From Rostratula benghalensis (lineage: Eukaryota; Chordata; Aves; Charadriiformes; Rostratulidae), in contig VXAI01000096.1 of the NCBI GenBank assembly GCA_013399305.1, forward strand, positions 1,559,195 to 1,623,194: a DNA stretch of 64,000 nt, read 5' to 3'. Both the position numbers and the translations under genes were made by a program. Every line of letters starts with the position of its first letter. Positions within the stretch are counted from its first letter, which is position 1. The notes under the pieces were generated by a model. It worked only from the letters and a program-made list of their open reading frames with translations, was not told the DNA's origin and searched no databases. This document shows, in pieces, positions 51,401-63,400 of the stretch.

Positions 51401-54400
51401 GATTTATCAATCCACATCAATTTCCCTTTGTATAATATTTTCTTTTATTGTACAATTTATCGTACAAATCTCATCAGCTGTATTAACACCTTCATTACAT
51501 ATTTCAGCATCACTGATGTATCAAGCTTCTCAGAGAAATACACCTGCTACTCAAGTCTGAGCCAAGACTTGCAGCCCATGTAATGTTTCCAGGATCCGAA
51601 CAACAGCTTTGTATTCACGTCAACACAAGAAAAGCAAAGTGATCTGGAATGACTCTGTGTCAATCACAGCACAATTTAAGATGTAAAATTATAATCACAT
51701 GCTGTCAAGTAAAAAAAAAAAAAAGTTTAGCCAAAAGTTTCTTTAGGGTTTTTTGTTGGGGTTTTGTTTTGGGTTTCAGAGTTGTTTTTAAAGTATTTTC
51801 ATGTTCCTGCAATATCTTCAATGAGGTGTTTTTGTAACATTCTTTTAATAAAACTATAAAGAAGAAAGCAGAGTACATTTCCTGGCAACAAATCATTACC
51901 TGGTAGTAGTACTCTACGTACTGAGGATTTTCAAATTGCTGTAACTAAAATGCACGATGCATTTTGCTATAAACAGAATGTTACTGGTATTAAAAAGGGA
52001 ATTAAATTCAAATTATATTAGGAATACCTAATGCCCAAAGAAGTGTTCCTCAATCTGCAGAGACAGTGAACAGCTGAGAGAGAAATCAGTCAGATTGCCC
52101 TGAATAGGACAACGTGCCAGGCAACTTTCTCATAGTCATCAGTAGGTCGTGTTACTCAAATCAGAATCAGCTCACCACCACCACCCCCCCCTTCCAATAC
52201 TACTAAAAATGCATTTCTGGACCAGTTATATGAGCTCCTTTACAACTCCTTAAGGAAGTCTTGCACATAGAGGGGGGAAAAAAAAAAATTGTCGAAAGAA
52301 TTTAAGCTGTGAAAAAGTTCTTTGTCTGCTAACTTAGACAATTCGGGTTTTTTTATATATATAATGAAGTGAATTAGGTCATCCTAACAGATACTGTTAT
52401 CTCTTTTGCTTTCAATTTTATTATTGCTCAGCATAGCAAACCCCCCAGAATTCTTAATATATGCCACTTTCTTATGTCATAACAGACAATGTATTACTAC
52501 CTTCATAAAAAGAAATCCTGTTGTATGTCTTTCAGAAGTAGGAGTTTCGGAGCACATTAGCATATTTCTCTTGACAAACTGTGCTGAAATACTACGTTCA
52601 TTGCTAACAACTTTGCTAATTAACAAATTGTGGCACACTGACCAGAAAAATGCTACTGCCCCAACCTATGTCATATGGTTGGATGTAATATCCTGAAGAG
52701 AGAAGCAGTAAACCTCTCCAAACTGACAAGGCATTATTGCTTTAGAAACCTGTGATCACATTTTGCATGGTTTTTTTGCTATTTCCCATGAGGTAAACAC
52801 GGGGAAAACCATACCAAATATTCTCAGTATGCACACTGAATGCTCAACTAAAACTTGAGTGATAACAGGGAGCTTGTTCAAAGTGGCCCAAACCAACCAT
52901 TATTCTCTCCCTGTCCCTACAGCATCCCAAATCACTCCAGATCTTCTGCCTAGCTATCATTTTAAAACAGACAGGAAAAGAAAAGTAATTGTGAAAGTAT
53001 CGTTTGAACACACCACCACAGTTACAGGTACAACAAATGTCAGTTCATCTCCAGAAGATGTAGCACTTCCTGTTACACACAGACCCTATGATGAAAACTC
53101 AAACGTACCCAGGCTCAGTTTCTGGACAAATACAAATGTTTAAGTGAACAGCTCTTGGACAAGAAGTGACCCATAGAAGTTTGACCTATATAGACCAGAA
53201 CGTACAGCAGAACTAGTCAGAGCTTGTTACAGACAGTGGCTTAGTCATATATTTAGTTCCATGTTTTACAGTACCCTGCCAATTTTTTTAAGTCTTGGCA
53301 TTTGCTGCATACTCTTAATATTTGAATTACTGTATGTTCAAGTAGGTGGAATACATAGTTCCAGGGGAAATCTGTAATAACTTATCTTAAATGAATCTTA
53401 GCACCCGCTATATGATCAAGTTCCTGTTGTGTCTACACATTAGTTCACTCTAAGTGTTTAATTAATTTCTTACTAAAGCATTTGAACTCTGAAACTGTAC
53501 ATTTTCTAAAACATAAGCACATACAAGGAACTCTCTTCAGAGGAATTAGTCTCATTCCAGCCTTTTTAGTTTACGATACTGTACTCATGTGCTTCTATTT
53601 TACTACAATATTTTGTAAGTTATGAATTATTGGTACACCTTCCCTTTTTAAATAAAGGATTAAGAATTAAAACAACATTATGAAAAACATTCCAACTTAA
53701 GCATCATAGCATTAAAACATCTGAAGAATAACTTGCATAAACAATATATTTACATTCAAATAATATGCCCCAGAGCACACACAGTTTCTTAGTTGAGTAT
53801 CTTCACGTTTCATTTTCATTTTTGGTTTGGAGGCAAAAAAAACCCCTGAGGGACAACTTCCATTTATTGATTAAAAATAAATTCACCCAGACCTTGTTAG
53901 AGAGCTCTCAGGATAGATTCCTTCAAATAGTTCAAAACAGCCTTCCCAGTTTGGCATAGGCACAGATCTTGACTAACTGTGGTTTACAGACTAATACAGC
54001 AATGAAAACAATAAAAGCAGACTTGATTTCTCCTGAAAGGTGTCAGATTGAGATAGTAAGTAACATCAATTTGAAAAACAGCCACACAAGCAACCTGCAT
54101 ACCACCCTGGCAATATTCAGCAGCTCCAAAGGCATTATGACTAGCAGTAAGTAAAGAGTTAAATATTTTGACTCTGACAGGAACATCTGCTTAAGGCATC
54201 TGCAAATTTGTCTTGTGACCATTTGTCCACCAGAAGCTGGACTAACATTAAAGGTATATTGTATGTTCAGAAATACCCATAAAAGAAGGCGTAAAGAGGA
54301 ACAGAAGTGAAAGAATAAGACAAGGAATAGAGGGCTTAGAGGAACACAGAAGCATACAAGCAGTAACAACAAGCAGTAAGACTATCCAACAGGATATGCC

Positions 54401-57400
54401 CAGGATGATACAATCTGTAGGGAAAGTCTCAGAGAGGACAAGAACAAGGTAAAGAACAGACATTTGGGCCCATGGCAAATGAAGCTAGTTAAAAGCACGT
54501 GGCTCTGCCTAGGAGAACACCTCAGTGCTTGAGTCTCCATTTGATTATCATTGCCTGGAAACAAAACAGGTTTGAGCTCAGATTAGGATGATGTTAAAGG
54601 TTTCTGCACTGCTATTACGGTCCCATAATGCCCTGCAGTATCACAAGCCTATCAAACAAGTCCTAAGTTTCAGAAGGCAAATTATTGGTACGCCCGATAC
54701 ATGACCTATGATTCAAGGAATGAAGTCTTTTCAATATGAGATACAAGGTGGCTGTGACCTTTTTCTGAATGTTGAATGTGAACAGCACTTCTAAATCCTT
54801 TCTTCCTTCTATCTCCAAGTACCTGGAGTCAGAACTAAATGAGAAAAGCAAGCTGGGTCCTGAAAAAACTGTTTCAAATAAGTTTGGTGTTTACAGCTGG
54901 ACCCATGAAACCCAGCAGTCGTCCCTCTGATCAGCTCAAATACTCACAGCTACAGATACAAATGCACTTCAACAAAGCAATAGGTTCCACTGTAGATGTA
55001 CACTGCCATACACCACCCTTCAAATTCATGCTTATTTGCCCATGCCCAAAAAGACATGGACCAAATGCAATTTAACCACTTGAACTCCTCGTGGCCGAAA
55101 TCTGCTTTAGTGAAGTCATTGCAGCTTAGGCTCCTTCACACACAAGAATTGTTTTAACAGCCCTAGCTGCTTTGGCAGGGAGAAGTTTTGCTGCCTTCCT
55201 CCCACAGTGTTCTCCATTTATCCTACATCTCTCTCAAGCACAGAAACCCTTCATTGAGCTTATGATGCGCAATAAGGAGGCAGAAAATTGACCATGTTTG
55301 TTTGGGTTTTTTGTAGTTTTGGTGTTAGGGTTTTTTGGGTTTTGTTGGGTTCCCCCCTCCCCCTGGAACAGTTTGCTGACATTTTACTGAGTTAAATCAA
55401 AGCATGGACCATGCCAGCAAGCATCAAACCTGACACAAGATACTTGGTGAGAACAAGTAGGCAGGAAGAGAGAAGCAGGAAGGTAGGGGATGGTATGACT
55501 CCTCGTTTCAGCAGCAGTGAGCTGTCAAGTCTGTTCACCCTGTGTTCAGAGCCACGCAGAAAGTAGGCAGATACTAAGCAATTTTTCTTTTACTTTTGGA
55601 AAGCACCCAACCAGTTAAGTCACACTCAAGATGCTCAAGTACCCACAACAGAAAACAGCACCTGCACAAGATAAGAATCACCTCACCACCACCTTTGCAT
55701 GTTCTGTGAAAAGTAGGTGTGCACACAGAAACAGCTCTGCTCAGACTTTCTGGATATTCTCAAATAAGTTGCACAAAGCTAATTTTGTACATATTTATTA
55801 TCACACAATTCAGGTCAACGTTGTAGTTAGAGAAAGAAACAGAGATTTGTTTTTGCAGGAGATACTTAGGGAGGCATACAGACCATTTGCTTTATACAAC
55901 ACACTCTCCCTCTAGTTTTTGCAAAAAACCAGTCTTCCACAAAGCAACTCTGAACAGGAATCTGGGTCAGGTGCTCTGAATTGCTGGTAGAGGAACCCTT
56001 GCTTCCTGAAGCAGCCTAGGAAAGAAGTATTTTAAAAAGGAAACCTGAAATTGAATATATCCCTACAATCCACTTCCCAACACAAAAGTAATTTAAACAC
56101 CAAAAATCCACAGTCATGTCATTCCTATTCATTCCTAAAATGGAAAAAATAGAATACTACATATATGTATGCAGCATAATTACATAAAAAAAAAAAAGGA
56201 AAAACCAAACCAACACACCAAAAAGCCACAAAGATGTTTAATTATTTTTTTCCTTTCCAGAGCTCCCAGGGAAGGTCAGCACTGCTATCATCCTCATTGC
56301 TCAGGGTGCCTAAAACAGCATTTACAATGTTGTACTTCTTACAAGCATAAAGGCAGTGCAGTCTGGGAGTGCTATTGTACCTCTAGTATAAAGCACTCAC
56401 CTTTTATGCTCACTTGTATGCTATAAGTCTCACAGACAAATCAAGGGGGGTGGGGTTTGGTCTTTTTTGAATGGTTTTAGGGTGACTAAAAGACAATCAT
56501 TTCTCTCCTGCTCTTTAAAAAAAAAAAAAGCAAAACCTATCATTTATTGTAACTAAAAAACTCAAGCTCACAAAAAGATGACACTAAAGTACCTGTATGC
56601 ACGTTTATCCTCCTACTTCCTCAATAACAGAAGAAATGAAACCCCACAAAAACAATATAAATTTTATCCAGAAGAACTCAACTGTTACAATTTTAAAAAA
56701 GCATTTTCCTTTTCTTTCTGCTTACATTGAGACTGCTATTTTTTTCCTCTCGGTAACAACACAAATGAAACAAGCAGTTTTGAAGGCAGGGCAGGTTCAG
56801 GGAGGTACTCCCAAATGTGACATTTACCCAATTACCTTCAGAAGACCAACTGAAATGGGAACCTCACCACAGCTACCTACAAACAACTTCTTCATTTGCT
56901 TCTGGTTCTACTACAAACTAACCATAAAATGGTGTTGAACATTTATTTTTTAAATAATCCTGCTTTATAATCAATTTACAATAAACCCAGCACAATAATA
57001 TTATAAAAAATGCAGAATGGCCTCACCACCCTCACAGTAAAGAATTTCTTCCTGATATCTAATCTAAATATCCCCTTTTTCAGTTTCAAACCATTACCCC
57101 TTGTCCTATCACTTCACTCCCCGATAAAGAGTCCCTCCCCATCTTTCTTGTAGGCCCCCTTGCAGTACTGTAAGGCTGCCATAAAGATACAGATTGACTA
57201 TCTGACAGTGGTAGGCTTAGGAAGCTTGATCCCACAAAATCTGAAAAGGAAATTACTGAATTACATTATCTCTTTGCAATTCATGGGACTTTTCTCCCAT
57301 ATACATAAAGACTAAAACAGTACATGTAAATTTTGATCTGCATTTCCCTAAAGGACAGCTGTAAATACATGGATTTGATCCACATGCACCACCAATTTAA

Positions 57401-60400
57401 TTTGCTCTTTTTTACAACCAGTGGTACTTACACTGCTTTAACACAGTGACATTTATGCTGCTTCTGTAGAGCACATTTAATACATTTAAACAAAGAATAT
57501 AGGCCCTCAATCAATCTGAATTTGCCCTACTGCTTTAAAATACCCACCACTGACAAGGAAGATACAAAACAACTAACAGAATGAACATAAGTTCTGAAGT
57601 CCTTAAATTGCCCAGGAATTGTTCTGAACCTATGCCTTTTCCTAAAAGCATGAGCAGGAAAACACACGTACTTGACTAGGAATGACTTCCTCTCTTCTAC
57701 ACTGGTCTTACCTGAAAACAGAAAATTTGGATAAACATAAGGGAATTATTACTTCTTTCACCTCTCCGTCCTCCAAATGATTTATATCATTGGTTTCTCT
57801 GTATAACCTCCTAATAAAAGCTTCCCTACAGTTCTAAATCTGCATGTAAAATATCTCCTTTCCTTCAGCCAAAAGCAAAGTGCTAAAAAAAAAAAGCCTC
57901 CAAACACATTCTTGATGAAACTTTTGCACAGTAAAAATAGTCGGAAATACAGCAAACCTGTCTCTGTAAAAGTTCTGCTCTTGTCTTCAAGCAAATCAAA
58001 ACCACTGGATGAGCATGACCATTAAGAAAAATAGCACTTATTTGTCCTTAGCAATACAGTAAAGCTTACTGTATTGACAGCATGAGAAGGCAGGTAAATA
58101 ATATTTGAACACCTTAATCATTCTTTCATTTACCTTTGTCATGAAAAAACACAGGCACCTTTTTAATCCTAAAGACAGGTAGTAAATCATATTTCATATC
58201 AGACTGGAAAAAAAAAAAGGATCTTTGCAAATCTAGGACACTAAGTCTACTAAAGCATCCTACGCGTTCAGATGTGTTATAGATCATCTGAGCATGAATG
58301 ACCACACATATTTAGGTATGCTGCAGAACATAAAAATATGCAAATCAAAATATTTAATTACACAATGTTATGTAAATCATAAAATATTTCATTATGCATA
58401 CATTAATTAGCTTACAAAAATAAAAGATAACAAGTGACTTAAATTGCATATACTTAATATGCATACTTATCCATATAAAGTTTCCAAGTGGCATTACCTT
58501 TAAAGGTGTGCAAGGTCAGATCAACAGATCTAACCAGAAATACAGGTGTGACCCCACAAATACTTCCCAAGTGTGGAAGAGCAAGGCCACACACTGGAAT
58601 TCAGCAGACAAAAGACACCAGAGCAGCAACTCTCCAGCCTCTTTTGAACAGAAGAATTGTAACACCTCTAAAATTAATTTTTTTTTTTTTTTTTTACAAA
58701 AAACATAACAGACCGCCAAGTTAAACCAATGAGGCCAGATACACAGTAGAATTTATTCAGGAAATGTGTCTGGAATACTGGCTCTCATATCTCTAACAAT
58801 ATAACCTGTCTTCAGACACAGGTTTGCAAAGTGGCTCTGCAGCAGCGGGGTTTTTCTTCTTCAATTCTGCTGCTAGCAGCCTCAATTTATTTTTATATAG
58901 TTAAGTCCTCAAGGAAAGAATCAATTTTTAGCCCATTGCTAAGAACTAGAGTAAATGTTCTCAGTGCCTTTATTATTTTCACCAGATTTTAAATGACAAC
59001 ATCAAATCCTGCCCTTCACCCTGCAAGCAACAGCAGTAAACAAGCACAAGTAATAGGAGCTTGGTTCAACTCCTCTTTGGCAAACTCAATGCAGAACTAC
59101 TATTTCCATCAGACACTATCTCTCTAACCAGCAGGCAGTGTGGGGAAGGGAGGGGTGTTGACAAACCTCTCTCAAGCTGCATGACTCTGCACGTAGACCG
59201 TGACCCCAGATATGAACTACAGCAAATTTCTCACCGTGCGGTTCAACAAAACTGTGACAAGCCTAGGGCAGGTGACTTCAATCTTCCACCCTGCTCCTGT
59301 GCAAACACACACACACAGTCTCTACTTTCATTATTAATGTTTGCTTTCATTTTAAAGGTTTCCTAGGATTTATTTTGCACGCTATCTTGTTTCACCGATA
59401 CTGTGCTCAGCTTTTGATAGCAACATTTGCTGTACCAATAAAAATAAATCCTACTCAGCGACTATCCTAACACAATAATGGTCTAAATAATATATGCCTG
59501 AGCACAGGCAAGTAGATTGATTATGATGGACCGCCTAGGAGACATGAAAATATTATTAATCATAATTTTAACAAGGAAAAATACCAGGCCTACAGTCCAA
59601 TGTTGGTTGGTAGCGCTAGCTGCCAAAAGCAAGCTGTTTGTAGTAGTCAAACTACGCTTTAAAATTACACAACTGACCAATGGAATCAGGAATCAGGTAC
59701 TCCCATATCATCACACCAGGTCACAATAGAACGTATTTTTCTTTCTGCAAACAAAGCCTTGTTCCAGTCCCAGCGTGGGACTGATCCATGTTATTGCTTG
59801 CTCAGTCTGATAGCACAGCTAAAGCATTTTAAGCAGGAAAAAAAACAAACAACAAAAAACCCCAAAAACCCAAGCCCACATATGAATTCCACTGCAGTTC
59901 ATGTATTTAAACAACCATTTATACTGATAAAAAGAAAAAACTTTAGTTAGTAATTTCTGACCATCTGACAATAATCTGAAGAATAACAACACTGTCCCTT
60001 TGCTCCAGGGCTGGGGTGAACATCTTTTCATTTTGTCAGATACTACCATTTGACACAATTTCCTGAACAGGGGAACTCTTGATACCTGACACCATTGAAA
60101 CATCACCTTTAAAGCAAAAGCCACATGCAGCAGATTTGTACACCTCAGGTGATTGCATGGGAGTTGCTGAGACTCTTCATTCCTCTCAGGTGAGCAGCAA
60201 AACCAAAAGGTGCTATCAACTCAAGTCATGTGATGGCCTAAATTGATTGACTTGAGGGTCACCAGCTTGGTCTTGTTGATGGATGACACAACTTCAGCTG
60301 CAAACCAAAAGGGATTTGGGAAACAAAACCCCTAACCTGCACACCACATTGCCCAAGCTAGTGCACAGAAGTGTGAATTGTCTCCCCCTATGGTGCCTCT

Positions 60401-63400
60401 GTTCTATGCATGAGTCTCCAGAAACTTACGTGAACACCAAAACTCAAACAGTATTGTTTCAAAAGAGAACTTAAAATCAAGCCAAGAAATGAGAAAATTA
60501 TGCTTGTGTTTTCACAGCACAGTTTTGTTCAATACTCATAGGAATGTAAAACCAACTATGAACAGGACTGTGGCGAGCAAAAAAATTGCATCAATACATA
60601 CACTTCCTTGTTCTGCCATCATATTAACTTTGCAAAGTTAAGCTATCAGAAGGGAAGTAGAACTCTTACATTGCTCAGATCAACAGTGGCGGCTGACATG
60701 TTGAAACTCAATGTAAGGGGGTGTGTGCAGTAAACACCATAAAAATATTTTGGGTTTATCCATGGGGGTTTTTTTGAAGAATTTAAGTCTACTACTATAG
60801 TCTCAAATGCTCAAAATGCAGGAATCAGTCTCCCGCCCTCAACAAAAGGAGGCAGCAGGGAGGTATTTAAGACCTTGAGAGATTTTTGGCTTCCTTTTAT
60901 ATGGTAGCCCAGATTTTCATCTCTTAGGAACTCCTAGATTACATTTGCAAATCTTCTATATAAAAAATAAAATGCACTTTATTTAAGAAAGAGGAAAAAG
61001 TGCCCAAGATTTTAATGTAAGTACTTTCTCATGGGCGTAGGGCTTTAAAAACATGGAACATCCCAGGAATTGGCAATGCTCTAGGCAGGCATCTTCAGCA
61101 AAACTGTCAGGAAACTATTTTCTTGCCTTGTTTGTAAGCGATTCATACGTAAAAGTTCCTTAAAATGAGTAAAACTGCAGAGTGGTTGAGACATAAAGCA
61201 TATCTCAGTTTTAACCTCAAATTCTTAAGACACATCTGATAACAAAACCCACACTGCACTAAGCTGCTTGTGCAAATATGTAGCAATTCACATGCTTGCA
61301 TCTGACATCAGAATCTTCCCCAGAACCGTGGACTTTTACATCTCATCCTTCAGGAAAAAACAAAGAAAACCATCATTTTATTTATACTCTACTAAACACA
61401 GAACATCATGCAACTGGAAGTTCTAAAACACAATAAATTTAAATACAGGGACATCATGCCTGCCCAGAGTGTCTCACCTGCAGATACCCTCCCTGACCCA
61501 GTTAAAGCTCTCAGCAGGCACAGCAGCTTGCTCACGGGCAACGTGCACACAGAAGCAAACCCTTAAAAAGCAGGAAAGACCAACTCAGCTGCAAGTCACA
61601 GTGGCACACTGACTAATACAAAGAAGAAACCCTTCCTTAGTCAACATAAAACCACCAAAGATAAGCAGTAGAAATTAATTTATATCATCATCAAAAGAAT
61701 CTCTAAAGTTGCAAGGCTTCAGAAAAGGAAGGCTAATTTCCACGTTTCACCTGGACATCAGTCCAAATGTATACAGTAAGCAGACCTTCACATGAACAAA
61801 TTCAGTATCTGTGAATCCATAAAGAATTCATGTCCTTCAAGAAGACCATGAAAGACCGGGGGACAAGCATTATAAATAATATGAGCTTTTGACCTCAACC
61901 TTCAGAAAAAGCTGAATAAATGACAATACACAATGTCAAAAACCCTTCAAAAAGTGAATCTACGCATTAGACCACACACCCGTGTAGAAGGTAATGGTGG
62001 AAACTCCCATCACCACCACTCTTTTCACACCCCCACTACTATCAGAAAAGAGGAAATGAGAGCAGGCATTCGGCGGTTCAGCTTGGGAAAGAGACCAATG
62101 AAGTCCTGTTACAAAACGGGGCTGTGAAAAAACTTGGCAATAACCACCATAATTGTTTTATGTTCTGAAATTACACTTCTGCCTAAGTCATCATCTTTGC
62201 ATAAATCAGGTATCTGCCAATTAAAATCAGGTTTGTTTGCTCAAGGTTGCAAGTACTGTAGGTAGAGCGGTTCAGCTCACAAAGATGGTTACACACTTTT
62301 TTTTTTTTAACTTATGCACATGAAAGGACTCAAATTCACATTACCTGTACCGCTGTCATATCATATGGCAAAAATTCAGTGGCAAAGCAGGTTTTCTAGA
62401 TGGGAAAATGGAAGCGAAAACACAGCTGTAGGAGGCCCCGGAAGTTCATCTCCTCTCCAAGGTTCTCCTGTACCAAAGCAGTGCTTTACCATGGACTTGG
62501 GAGATACTGGGCTGTCCACCAACCTACCCAAGAGATAAAATCTAAAAAGAAAACAGTCTTGAGTTGGTTTAAAACCAAGTATTTAAGTACACATTTCACA
62601 AAAACCGATCACAAACTGTAATGTTTACATCCCTGTGCAGCTGTCCCCCCCTCCACGTCCCTGTTTTTGTGATTGACCTTCTATTTTCCAATATTTTCCC
62701 TGGAATCTCAATGAAATCCAGCATGCCTTACCAGTTACCTAGAAGCTGACACAGAACACTAGTAAAGACTCTTCAGTAAGAACTGATTTTTCATCCCCTT
62801 CTCAGCTCCACTGCCAGTAAAATGTGTTAACAAAGCCTTTTGAGCTCCATTTGAATCTGTTCTGATGAAAGAATCTCCAGCTGTAAGAACATCACCACAC
62901 ATTTTGCACTGCTGAGTTTTGAAAGCAAAATTACAGAAAATAATCAGTCAGCAAGAAAGTCTCAGCACCAGGAAACACCTCAAGTTTCTAAACCCACATT
63001 TCTGTATTGGTTGAGAAGATTTTATTTCCTGTGGATCAAATTTTTACGTCTTCACTGAGTCCTAATTCAACTTGAACCCACTGACTGAACAAAGACGAAA
63101 GACACAAACCACTTTAGGCTTTGCAAAATTTTCACAGCCCAAATGAGAAAACACTATTTGTTTGAGAAAGGCTTGGACTAAAGTGATGCTCTAAATAATT
63201 GAAATACAACAGTAGTTAACAAATGGCTTACTGAAACATTATATGGTAAAATCACAAACCAAAATGGACTCTCTCTGACCACTTACACTCCATTAAATAC
63301 CCAAAGAACATGAAATTAAATGAAATGCATTTTAAAGCACTTTCTGTTTTGCCAAACTTCACTGGAAGTATCAAAATGAGGAAAACTGCTTGGCCACAGT

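Larger units (their letters stand above)
46024..58563 (-). other. presumed long introns of the unnamed gene
   Basis: About 12.5 kb contains only one weak minus-strand exon candidate (54.2 kb), one plus-strand exon-like block (52923-53027), a C17 run (48899-48915), TA and G/T-rich simple tracts and a CR1 fragment (57011-57186). Nothing else was recognised. Confidence 0.35.

Noticed and set aside
55297..55351. TTAGGG within a G/T-rich tract as an interstitial telomere
   Set aside because: Only one exact hexamer; the rest is irregular T/G runs.
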